The translations under genes and the position numbers were made by a program. A model generated the notes under the pieces. That model did no database searches and was not told where the DNA came from. It was given only the letters and a program-made list of their open reading frames with translations. Positions 1 through 5,557 of a stretch of DNA of 5,571 nucleotides are shown here, in pieces. The stretch lies in assembly GCA_022572335.1 (NCBI GenBank), contig JACZWD010000173.1, positions 1-5,571 on the forward strand. Direction: 5' to 3'. The first letter of the stretch is position 1. Each line of letters starts with the position of its first letter. The DNA is from Pseudomonadota bacterium (GTDB lineage Bacteria; Pseudomonadota; Alphaproteobacteria; Rhodospirillales; 2-02-FULL-58-16).

Positions 1-413
1 CGCCGCCGGTCGCCCGGTCCCGGCCCGCGCCCCCGGGGCCGCCCCCGGCACCGCGCCTGCCCGAGATCGGTCCCGGCGACCGGGTGGGCGTGGATAAACG
101 CACGGCCAAACGGCTCAAGCGGGGCCAGTTGGCCGTGGAGGCCCGCATGGACCTGCACGGCCTGACCCAGGAGGAGGCCCACCGGGCGCTTTCGGCCTTT
201 GTCCAGGGGTCCCAGGCGGCGGGGCGGCGCTGCGTGCTGGTGATCACCGGCAAGGGTCTGCGCCCGGACGGCACCGTCGGGGTGCTGCGCGCCGCCGTGC
301 CCCGCTGGCTCAACCAGCCGGATTTGCGCGAACGCATCGTGGCGTTCACCCATGCGACGCCCCGGGACGGCGGCGACGGGGCGCTCTATCTGCTGTTGAA
401 GAGGAAACGGTGA
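1..413 (+). CDS. Smr-domain protein, C-terminal part (5' end outside window)
   Basis: This is the C-terminal part of a small Smr (small MutS-related) domain protein. The reading frame, with its first full codon at position 3, is open to the window edge, so the true start lies upstream; the GTG at 84 falls inside the open frame and is probably not the start. Codons 3-80 encode a Pro/Ala/Arg-rich linker, usual before the Smr domain in alphaproteobacterial members. The domain carries the family's DLHG motif (150-161, followed by LT) and its second conserved loop TGKG (246-257), and ends in a basic tail (LLKRKR). Smr domains of this kind are known or suspected to bind or cut nucleic acid; the substrate of this stand-alone group is not established. 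The XRE regulator gene follows after 55 bases on the same strand, so the two may be co-transcribed. The family call is firm; any specific function would be a guess. Confidence 0.9.
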   Translation, partial: PPVARSRPAPPGPPPAPRLPEIGPGDRVGVDKRTAKRLKRGQLAVEARMDLHGLTQEEAHRALSAFVQGSQAAGRRCVLVITGKGLRPDGTVGVLRAAVPRWLNQPDLRERIVAFTHATPRDGGDGALYLLLKRKR

Positions 414-468
414 GCCACGGTCGGCAACCGGAAGGGCGGCGGGGGATGTCCTCGTCGGGGAGGGGCCG

Positions 469-849
469 GTGACCCCGTTCGGCCAGAAAATCCGGGCGCT
501 CAGGACCCGCCGCGGCATCACGCTGAAGGCCATGGCCGGCGATCTCGGCGTCTCGTCGGCCTATCTCTCGGCCCTCGAGCACGGCAACCGGGGCCGCCCC
601 GGGCCGGGCCTGATCATGCAGATCTGCGGCTACTTCGACCTCATCTGGGACGAAGCCGAGGAGCTCAAGCGCCTGGCCGAGCTTTCCCATCCGCGCGTCG
701 TCGTGGACACCGCGGGGCTGAGCGCCAGGGCGACCGAACTCGCCAACCTGCTGGCGGAAAACATCGGTGCGCTGGACGAGGACACCATCGACTGGGTTTT
801 GGCGGAAATCCGCGGCCGCATGGTCCCGAAAAAGGGCCCGACCCACTGA
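469..849 (+). CDS. XRE-family helix-turn-helix transcriptional regulator
   Basis: A 126-residue protein with an N-terminal XRE/Cro-type DNA-binding domain. The helix-turn-helix spans about residues 17-42: the segment around TLKAMAGDLGVSS is the first helix and turn, and AYLSALEHG is the recognition helix and its end. The rest, about residues 50-126, is mostly helical, with a charged stretch EEAEELKRLAEL-like in character near 63-72, and probably mediates dimerisation; no ligand-binding or membrane domain is visible. The start is a GTG at 469, chosen because a strong Shine-Dalgarno (GGAGG at 459-463) lies five bases upstream and because residue 2 onward (TPFGQKIRALR) matches where related regulators begin. 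The gene converges on hslU with 46 bases between stops. Its target is unknown; control of the neighbouring protease or Smr gene is possible but nothing in the sequence shows it. Confidence 0.87.
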   Translation: MTPFGQKIRALRTRRGITLKAMAGDLGVSSAYLSALEHGNRGRPGPGLIMQICGYFDLIWDEAEELKRLAELSHPRVVVDTAGLSARATELANLLAENIGALDEDTIDWVLAEIRGRMVPKKGPTH

Positions 850-870
850 GGGCCGAAGGCCGGGCGGCCC
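850..870. terminator. Weak candidate bidirectional hairpin between convergent genes
   Basis: GGGCCG at 850-855 pairs with CGGCCC at 865-870 around a nine-base loop, in the 46-base gap between the converging XRE and hslU stops. Its position suits a shared terminator, but the stem is short and no T tract follows on either strand, only ATTTA at 871-875 on the plus side. This is a possible site, not a demonstrated one. Confidence 0.22.
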
Positions 871-895
871 ATTTACGGGACCGCGCCCAGCCGCC

Positions 896-2206
896 CTACA
901 GAATATACTTCCTCAGGTCCACGTCCTTGGCCAGTTCGCCGACCTTTTTGCGCACGAATTCGGCGTCGATGGTGATCGATTCCCCGTTGCGCTCGGACGC
1001 CGTGAAGCTGATGTCCTCCATCAGTTTCTCCATCACCGTCTGCAGCCGCCGGGCGCCGATGTTCTCGACCCCGTGGTTGATCTCGGCGGCCAGGTCGGCG
1101 ATTTCGCCGATGGCGTCGTCGGTGAGCTCCAGGGTCACGTCCTCCACCGCCATCAGGGCGATGTACTGCTTGATCAGGCTGGCCTCGGGCTCGGTGAGGA
1201 TGCGCACGAAGTCGTCCCGCGTCAGCGCCTGCAGCTCGACCCGGATGGGCAGCCGTCCCTGCAGTTCGGGCAGCATGTCCGACGGCTTGCACATGTGGAA
1301 GGCGCCCGACGCGATGAACAGGATGTGGTCGGTCTTGATGGTGCCCCGCTTGGTGGCCACCGTGGTTCCCTCGATCAGGGGCAGAAGGTCCCGCTGCACG
1401 CCCTCGCGGCTGACGTCGGCGCCGATCCGCTCGGACCGCACGGTGATCTTGTCGATCTCGTCGATAAAGACGATGCCGTTGTTCTCCACCATGTCGATGG
1501 CCTGCTTGACCACCTTGTCCTCGTCCAACAGCTTGTCGCCCTCCTCGGCGATCAGCACGTCATGGGACTCGCTCACGGTCATGCGCTTCGGTTTCATTTG
1601 CGTGCCGAAGGCCTTGCCCATCATCTCGTTCAGATTGATCATGCCCATCTGGGCGCCGGGCATGCCGGGGATATCGAAGGTGGGCATCCCGCCGCCGCCG
1701 TGATCGGCCACCTGGATCTCCACCTCCTTGTCGTCGAGTTCCCCGTCGCGCAGCATCTTGCGGAATTTCTCCCGGGTGTCGCGGCTCGCCCCATCGCCGA
1801 CCAGGGCGTCGAGCACCCGTTCCTCGGCGCTGAGCTCGGCCTTGGCCACGACCTGGCGGCGCATGCGCTCGCGGCACTGTTGGACGGCCATCTCCAGGAG
1901 GTCGCGGATGATCTGCTCCACGTCGCGCCCGACGTAGCCCACTTCGGTGAACTTGGTGGCCTCCACCTTGATGAACGGCGCCTGGGCCAGCTTCGCCAGG
2001 CGGCGGCTGATCTCGGTCTTGCCGACGCCGGTGGGGCCGATCATCAGGATGTTCTTGGGCAGGACTTCGTCACGCAGGTCATCGTCCAGCTGCAGGCGCC
2101 GCCAACGGTTCCGGAGCGCGATGGCGACGGCGCGCTTGGCGTCCGTCTGGCCGATGATGTAGCGGTCCAGCTCGGAGACGATCTCGCGCGGAGTGAAGCT
2201 GGTCAT
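896..2206 (-). CDS. hslU: HslU, ATPase/unfoldase subunit of the HslVU (ClpYQ) protease
   Basis: HslU is a cytoplasmic AAA+ hexamer that recognises, unfolds and threads proteins into the HslV peptidase. At 436 residues it is full length for the family. Visible motifs are Walker A GPTGVGKT (57-64), the substrate-gripping pore loop GYVG (90-93, Tyr91), Walker B IVFIDE (245-250), a sensor-1 region ILFIASGAFH (295-304), GRLPIRV (317-323) with the likely arginine finger, and sensor-2 GARR (384-387). The I-domain lies about 110-230 and holds a Gly/Met/Pro-rich stretch (170-190). The C-terminus ends in LRKYIL, the tail that docks into HslV and opens its active sites. The ATG overlaps the hslV stop (ATGA at 2203-2206) and has no clear Shine-Dalgarno, so translation is probably coupled to hslV. 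No damaged motif is seen. Confidence 0.99.
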   Translation of the reverse strand: MTSFTPREIVSELDRYIIGQTDAKRAVAIALRNRWRRLQLDDDLRDEVLPKNILMIGPTGVGKTEISRRLAKLAQAPFIKVEATKFTEVGYVGRDVEQIIRDLLEMAVQQCRERMRRQVVAKAELSAEERVLDALVGDGASRDTREKFRKMLRDGELDDKEVEIQVADHGGGGMPTFDIPGMPGAQMGMINLNEMMGKAFGTQMKPKRMTVSESHDVLIAEEGDKLLDEDKVVKQAIDMVENNGIVFIDEIDKITVRSERIGADVSREGVQRDLLPLIEGTTVATKRGTIKTDHILFIASGAFHMCKPSDMLPELQGRLPIRVELQALTRDDFVRILTEPEASLIKQYIALMAVEDVTLELTDDAIGEIADLAAEINHGVENIGARRLQTVMEKLMEDISFTASERNGESITIDAEFVRKKVGELAKDVDLRKYIL

Positions 2207-2751
2207 AGGGATTCGATGGTGATGGTGTCGTTGGTGTAGACGCAGATTCCGGCGGCGATCTCCATGGCCCTGCGGGCGATGGCCTCGGCGTCCATGTCGT
2301 CGTGATCGAGGAGCGCCCGCGCCGCGGCCAGGGCGTAATTCCCGCCCGAGCCGATGCCGATCAGCCCGTCCTCGGGTTCCAGCACGTCGCCGGTGCCGGT
2401 GAGCACCAGGGAGCCGTTCCTGTCGGCCACCGCCATCATCGCCTCGAGCCGGCGCAGGTAGCGGTCCGTGCGCCAGTCCTTGGACATCTCCACGCAGGCC
2501 CGGGTGAGCTGCCCGCGGTATTGCTCAAGCTTGCCTTCCAGGCGCTCGAAAAGGGTGAAGGCATCGGCGGTGGCGCCGGCGAAGCCGGCGATCACCGATC
2601 CGTCGCCCAGCCGGCGGATTTTATTCGCGTTGGCCTTGACCACGGTGTCGCCCAGGCTCACCTGCCCGTCGCCGGCGATGACCACGGCGTTTCCCTTGCG
2701 CACCGAGAGGATGGTCGTGCCGTGCCAGAGTTGCTCGCTGCCGTATGCCAT
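2203..2751 (-). CDS. hslV: HslV, threonine peptidase subunit of the HslVU (ClpQ) protease
   Basis: HslV forms the double-hexamer, proteasome-like peptidase chamber fed by HslU. The chosen start gives 182 residues. An 11-residue propeptide ending in His-Gly precedes Thr12, which after self-cleavage becomes the N-terminal nucleophile (TTILSV). Asp28 and Lys44 match mature positions 17 and 33 of the E. coli active site. Other family landmarks are AGDGQVSLG (26-34), the GFAGATADAFTLFE segment, DWRTDRYLRRLEAMM and IGSGGNYA. An upstream in-frame ATG at 2806-2808 would add 19 residues of Arg/Pro-rich sequence unlike the family and would start only about 14 bases from the predicted transcription start. 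The ATG at 2749-2751 has AGGG four bases upstream and matches the usual short propeptide. The gene is first in an hslV-hslU operon. The short C-terminus (TITIESL) is normal for alphaproteobacteria. Confidence 0.97.
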   Translation of the reverse strand: MAYGSEQLWHGTTILSVRKGNAVVIAGDGQVSLGDTVVKANANKIRRLGDGSVIAGFAGATADAFTLFERLEGKLEQYRGQLTRACVEMSKDWRTDRYLRRLEAMMAVADRNGSLVLTGTGDVLEPEDGLIGIGSGGNYALAAARALLDHDDMDAEAIARRAMEIAAGICVYTNDTITIESL

Positions 2752-2828
2752 GATGCCCTGCGTATCCGGAAAACAGGGACGCAAGCGGCGCCCGCGGCCC
2801 GGAACCATACCCGACGATTGCGGTCTAT

Positions 2829-2858
2829 GAATTAGGCTCGGGAAGTCGTGCGGTCAAG
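2829..2858 (-). promoter_or_regulatory. Predicted heat-shock-type promoter for hslVU
   Basis: Read on the minus strand, TTGACC (2857-2852) and TAATTC (2834-2829) are separated by exactly 17 bases. The same bases fit the alphaproteobacterial RpoH pattern as I remember it, CTTG, 17-18 bases, CYTATNT: CTTG is at 2858-2855, and after 18 bases comes CCTAATT, with one mismatch. Transcription would begin near 2822, giving a leader of about 70 bases before the hslV ATG. HslVU is a classic heat-shock operon, so an RpoH site is expected here. The site could equally be read by the housekeeping sigma factor. Confidence 0.55.
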
Positions 2859-3016
2859 GCCCGCCGCCGTATGGGCGACACCGGCGCGCCGTCTTCCGTG
2901 CCGTCCGCGCCGTGGGAAAATCGCGAACCCGCTTCCCCGGGCTCCGTCGGCGTTTCCCGCGGCGCGGACTGGCGGTTCGCCTTCGTTCCTGTTACAAGGA
3001 CCGGCGGATTTCAACC

Positions 3017-3021
3017 GGGGA
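3017..3021 (+). promoter_or_regulatory. Shine-Dalgarno that fixes the hisB start
   Basis: GGGGA lies six bases before the ATG at 3028. It favours this start over the in-frame ATG at 2848, which would add 60 residues of low-complexity sequence unlike the family. Confidence 0.65.
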
Positions 3022-3027
3022 CGCACC

Positions 3028-3627
3028 ATGCGCAGGGCCACCGTCGAGCGCAAAACCAAGGAGACGGAGATCGCCGTGACCGTCAACCTTGACGGGACCG
3101 GCCGCTATGACGTGTCCACGGGCATCGGTTTCCTCGATCACATGCTCGAGCAGCTGGCGCGCCACAGTCTCATCGACCTCGAGGTGAAGGCCACCGGGGA
3201 CCTCGGCATCGACTTCCACCACACCACCGAGGACACCGGGATCGTCATCGGCCAGGCGGTCAAACAGGCCCTCGGCGAGGCCCAGGGAATCAAACGGTTC
3301 GGTTCCGCGTTGATTCCCATGAACGAGGCCCTGACCCGGGTGGCGCTCGACGCCGTGGACCGCCCCTACCTGATCTGGCGGGTGGTCTTCCCCCAGCCCA
3401 AGCTGGGCGAGATGGATACCGAGCTGTTCAAGGAGTGGTTCCAGGCCTTTTCCCAGCACGCGGGGCTGACCCTGCACGTGCAGAACCTGTATGGCGAGAA
3501 CAGCCACCACATTGTCGAGTCCTGTTTCAAGGGCCTGGCCCGGGCGCTGCGCGAGGCGTGGGAGATCGACCCCCGCAGCGCCGGCGCGGTGCCGTCCACC
3601 AAGGGGGTGCTGGGCGGTTCGCTGTGA
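3028..3627 (+). CDS. hisB: HisB, imidazoleglycerol-phosphate dehydratase (monofunctional)
   Basis: This enzyme dehydrates imidazole glycerol phosphate to imidazole acetol phosphate in histidine synthesis, in the cytoplasm. The 199-residue protein is the monofunctional form; it lacks the histidinol-phosphatase domain fused in E. coli HisB. It begins with the usual RRATVERKTKETEI start and carries FLDHML (35-40), the first Mn-binding cluster HHTTED (64-69) and the second, HHIVE (160-164), followed by the SCFKGLARALREA helix and the C-terminal PSTKGVL phosphate-site segment. One oddity is that the usual D-x-S-(G/N)-R-P stretch reads DAVDRP at 108-113; Asp108 and Arg112 are kept but the Ser-Gly/Asn pair is replaced. 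All metal ligands are present, so it should be active. It opens the his gene cluster, with the DUF2628 gene 16 bases downstream. Confidence 0.98.
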   Translation: MRRATVERKTKETEIAVTVNLDGTGRYDVSTGIGFLDHMLEQLARHSLIDLEVKATGDLGIDFHHTTEDTGIVIGQAVKQALGEAQGIKRFGSALIPMNEALTRVALDAVDRPYLIWRVVFPQPKLGEMDTELFKEWFQAFSQHAGLTLHVQNLYGENSHHIVESCFKGLARALREAWEIDPRSAGAVPSTKGVLGGSL

Positions 3628-3643
3628 TTTGACACCGGGAGCC

Positions 3644-4036
3644 ATGCGCCTTTACACCGTTCACGTCCGCCGCCATGGTCCGGAGGCCGACAGCGATCTC
3701 GTCCTGATCAAGGAGGGTTTCTGTTGGCCGGCGTTTTTCCTTGGGCCGCTGTGGGCCCTGTGGCACCGGCTGTGGCTGGCGGCGCTGGTCCTGTTGGTGG
3801 CCGGCCTCGCCTTGGGCGGGACGGGGATGGCGTTGCGCCTGGACGGGCTCAGCCAGGGCGCGGTAGCGGCCGGCTTCGCGGCGATCGTCGGCTTCGTCGC
3901 CAACGATCTCCGGCGCCGCGGGCTCGCCCGCCGGCACTTCACCCTCGCCGCGGTGGTCTCGGGCGCCGGGCGCGAGGCCGCCGAATGGCGCTTCCTCGAC
4001 GGCGAGCCGGAGTTGGCGGCGGAACTCAGCCGATGA
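3644..4036 (+). CDS. DUF2628-like small membrane protein in the his operon
   Basis: A 130-residue protein of unknown function that resembles the DUF2628 family, judged from memory of its layout. The N-terminus (RLYTVHVRR, then VLIKEGFCWPAFFLGPLWALWHRLW at about 20-44, here split: IKEGFCWPAF and FLGPLWALWHRLW) is the family's aromatic-rich region. Hydrophobic segments at about 43-64 and 72-86 are likely membrane spans. A basic cluster DLRRRGLARR (88-97) follows and should lie in the cytoplasm, and the soluble tail is acidic. There is no signal peptide. The ATG at 3644 is chosen for GGGAG at 3637-3641 and the family-like start; an upstream in-frame ATG at 3491 lies inside hisB. The stop overlaps the hisH start (ATGA, 4033-4036), so the two are probably translated together. 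Its place between hisB and hisH is, as I recall, common in Rhodospirillales, but no histidine-related role is known. Confidence 0.85.
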   Translation: MRLYTVHVRRHGPEADSDLVLIKEGFCWPAFFLGPLWALWHRLWLAALVLLVAGLALGGTGMALRLDGLSQGAVAAGFAAIVGFVANDLRRRGLARRHFTLAAVVSGAGREAAEWRFLDGEPELAAELSR

Positions 4037-4677
4037 GCGTCGTCATCATCGATTATGGATCGGGCAACCTGCGCTCCGCCGCCAAGGCCTTCGAACACGC
4101 CGTCGCCGCCGCCGGGCTCGACCTCACGGTGGAGGTCACCGCCCGCGCCGACGATGTCGTGAGGGCGAGCCACGTGGTGCTGCCGGGGGTCGGCGCCTTC
4201 GCCGACTGCAAGCAGGGCCTGGAGGCCCTTCCCGGCATGGCCGACGCCCTGGAAAGGGCGGTGGTCCGGCAGGCCAAGCCGTTTCTCGGCATCTGCGTAG
4301 GCATGCAGCTGATGGCCACCACCGGGCGCGAGCACGGTGAGCACGCCGGCCTGGGGTGGATCCCGGGAGCGGTCGTGGCCCTGGAGCCGGCCGACCGATC
4401 GCTCAAGATTCCGCACATGGGCTGGAACGAGTTGTGCCTGAAGGGGCCCGTCCATCCGGTATTCGAGGGCATTGCCGCCGGTTCGCACGCCTACTTCGTG
4501 CACTCCTACGGGTACGCCTGCGCCGACCCGGCGCACGTGCTGGCCACCGTCGAGTACGGAGGCGCGGTTACCGCCGTGGTCGGGCGCGACAACATGGTCG
4601 GAACCCAGTTCCACCCGGAGAAAAGCCAGGCCACGGGGCTGCGCCTGATCACCAATTTCCTGACCTGGCGCCCGTGA
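4033..4677 (+). CDS. hisH: HisH, glutaminase subunit of imidazole glycerol phosphate synthase
   Basis: HisH is a class I glutamine amidotransferase that hydrolyses glutamine and passes ammonia through HisF, which makes imidazole glycerol phosphate and AICAR from PRFAR. The 214-residue protein starts VVIIDYGSGNLRS, as the family does. The oxyanion-strand motif PGVG is at 51-54, the nucleophile Cys88 lies in GICVGMQL, and the rest of the triad, His194 and Glu196, is in GTQFHPEKSQ. The PHMGWN segment (127-132) and YFVHSY (154-159) are also typical. The nucleophile elbow has Val where Leu is more usual (GICLGMQ), a conservative change. The start codon overlaps the DUF2628 stop and only a weak GGCGGA-type site precedes it, suggesting coupling. 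Its partner hisF is not in the window; hisA comes next. Confidence 0.97.
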   Translation: MSVVIIDYGSGNLRSAAKAFEHAVAAAGLDLTVEVTARADDVVRASHVVLPGVGAFADCKQGLEALPGMADALERAVVRQAKPFLGICVGMQLMATTGREHGEHAGLGWIPGAVVALEPADRSLKIPHMGWNELCLKGPVHPVFEGIAAGSHAYFVHSYGYACADPAHVLATVEYGGAVTAVVGRDNMVGTQFHPEKSQATGLRLITNFLTWRP

Positions 4678-4711
4678 GGAACGGGTGCGGATGGTATCGG
4701 CATCGAAATGA
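4676..4711 (+). promoter_or_regulatory. Possible mini-cistron coupling hisH and hisA translation
   Basis: The hisA ATG (4708) has no Shine-Dalgarno at normal distance. Instead GAGGA at 4676-4680, overlapping the hisH stop, is well placed for a GTG at 4685 (four bases) or an ATG at 4691 (ten bases). Both open the same six-to-eight codon frame (MVSASK from the ATG), whose TGA at 4709-4711 overlaps the hisA start as ATGA. That is the same junction form as at the two other coupled gene pairs here. It may be chance, since the frame is very short. Confidence 0.27.
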
Positions 4712-5442
4712 TATTCTTTCCCGCCATCGATCTCAAGGAAGGCCAGTGCGTGCGGCTGGTGCGCGGCGACATGCGCCAGGCCACCGTTTTCAACACCGAT
4801 CCCGCGGCCCAGGCCCGCATCTTCATGGAGGCCGGATGCGAATGGCTGCATGTGGTCGATCTGGACGGCGCCGTCCTCGGCCGCCCGGTCAACACGGACC
4901 CCGTCGTGTCCATCCTGGAGGCCGTGGACATCCCGGTGCAGCTCGGCGGCGGCATTCGCGACCTGGAGACGGTGGCCCACTGGCTGAATAGCGGCGTGCG
5001 GCGGGTCATCCTGGGCACCGCGGCGCTGCACGATCCGAATCTGGTAAAGGAGGCCTGCCACCTGCATCCGGGCCGGGTGGCGGTGGGGATCGACGCCGCC
5101 GACGGCTTCGTTGCCGTCGAGGGCTGGGCCGAGCTCTCCGAGATGAAGGCCCTGGACCTGGCGCTCGAGTTCGAGGACGCCGGCGTCGCCGCCATCGTCT
5201 ACACCGATATCGACCGCGACGGCGTCATGGAGGGCCTCGACATCGGGGCCGCCCTGGTGCTGGCCGGCGCCGTCTCGACACCGGTCATCGCCGCCGGCGG
5301 CGTGTCGTCGATGGCGGAATTACGCGAACTGAAAGAGACCGCGGAGGGCGCGCTGGAAGGCATCATCAGCGGCCGTGCCATCTACGACGGCCGGATCGAC
5401 CCGGCGGCGGCGGCGGCGCTTCTCAGGGGGGCGCCCTCGTGA
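4708..5442 (+). CDS. hisA: HisA, ProFAR isomerase (phosphoribosylformimino-5-aminoimidazole carboxamide ribotide isomerase)
   Basis: HisA is a TIM-barrel enzyme that opens the ribose of ProFAR by an Amadori rearrangement to give PRFAR, the substrate of HisF/HisH. The 244-residue length is normal. The catalytic pair is Asp8 (FPAIDLKEGQCVRL) and Asp129 (GIDAADG, followed by VAVEGW). Other landmarks are HVVDLDGA (48-55), the phosphate-binding GGGIR (80-84), the YTDIDRDG stretch (165-172) and the second phosphate site AAGGVSS (195-201), then the closing SGRAIYDG. The His-type VEGW after Asp129 indicates HisA and not the dual HisA/TrpF enzyme PriA, though this is inference. The gene lies 30 bases after hisH. 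hisF, expected next, is not reached; a palindromic repeat begins eight bases after the stop. Confidence 0.98.
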   Translation: MIFFPAIDLKEGQCVRLVRGDMRQATVFNTDPAAQARIFMEAGCEWLHVVDLDGAVLGRPVNTDPVVSILEAVDIPVQLGGGIRDLETVAHWLNSGVRRVILGTAALHDPNLVKEACHLHPGRVAVGIDAADGFVAVEGWAELSEMKALDLALEFEDAGVAAIVYTDIDRDGVMEGLDIGAALVLAGAVSTPVIAAGGVSSMAELRELKETAEGALEGIISGRAIYDGRIDPAAAAALLRGAPS

Positions 5443-5449
5443 GCCGGCT

Positions 5450-5495
5450 AGAGCGCGTCAAGTTTGAATGGAATCATTCGAACTTGACGCGCTCT
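5450..5495. repeat. Long near-perfect palindrome after hisA (AGAGCGCG...CGCGCTCT)
   Basis: A 15-base arm (5450-5464, starting AGAGCGCGTCAAG) is exactly matched in inverse at 5481-5495. Inside it, after one T/G wobble pair (5465/5480), GAATG (5466-5470) pairs with CATTC (5475-5479) around a four-base loop GAAT. In RNA this would be a 21-pair stem with one G-U pair. Outward pairing continues with wobbles to about 5445/5500. The AGAGC...GCTCT ends resemble dispersed intergenic palindromes that I recall from alphaproteobacterial genomes; copy number cannot be seen from one window. There is no T tract after the stem, so a simple terminator is unlikely. Confidence 0.9.
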
Positions 5496-5557
5496 GGTTG
5501 CGGCGCATGCCGCAACCCGCTGCGGAGCGGGCGTGAGCCCGAGTGGCGTCTGAACGC
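5496..5557. repeat. Chain of overlapping tetraloop hairpins downstream of the palindrome
   Basis: Directly after the palindrome come four further inverted repeats, each with a four-base loop: 5496-5517 (nine-pair stem GGTTGCGGC, loop GCAT), 5516-5531 (six pairs, CCCGCT/AGCGGG, loop GCGG), 5528-5541 (five pairs, CGGGC/GCCCG, loop GTGA) and 5546-5557 (four pairs, GCGT/ACGC, loop CTGA). The second shares two bases with the first and the third shares four with the second, so neighbours compete. The first two are convincing; the last is short enough to be chance. No gene or hisF start is seen up to the window end. Confidence 0.65.

Larger units (their letters stand above)
2752..3027. other. Divergent intergenic region between hslV and hisB
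   Basis: This 276-base region separates the two divergent operons. The hslV side holds the heat-shock-like promoter listed separately. On the hisB side I see only a -10-like TACAAG at 2993-2998 without a convincing -35, and then the hisB Shine-Dalgarno. The middle (about 2860-2980) is very GC-rich. It is open in the hisB frame back to an ATG at 2848, but the encoded Pro/Arg/Ala-rich sequence does not resemble a conserved N-terminus. I found no histidine-rich leader peptide or attenuator-like hairpin series before hisB. Confidence 0.6.

Noticed and set aside
346..846. A 166-codon minus-strand frame opposite the XRE gene
   Set aside because: No domain is recognisable and it covers a well-supported regulator with a strong Shine-Dalgarno.
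767..2239. A 490-codon open frame on the plus strand opposite hslU
   Set aside because: It lies antisense to an unmistakable hslU/hslV. Its His/Asp/Leu/Gly-rich translation is the mirror of GC-rich codons, with no recognisable domain.
2752..2808. Longer HslV from the ATG at 2806-2808
   Set aside because: It would add 19 basic, Pro-rich residues before the propeptide, with a leader of only about 14 bases from the predicted transcription start; the downstream ATG fits the family better.
2848..3027. N-terminal extension of HisB from an upstream ATG
   Set aside because: The extra 60 residues are Pro/Arg/Ala-rich and unlike the family, while the ATG at 3028 has a good Shine-Dalgarno and the family-typical start.
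3661..5067. A 468-codon open frame on the minus strand opposite DUF2628, hisH and hisA
   Set aside because: It spans three well-supported genes on the other strand and has low-complexity His/Gly/Arg-rich composition; it is a GC-driven shadow.
5450..5495. Reading the palindrome as a simple intrinsic terminator of the his operon
   Set aside because: The stem is strong but no T tract follows on either strand, and pairing symmetry with further hairpins fits a repeat element better.
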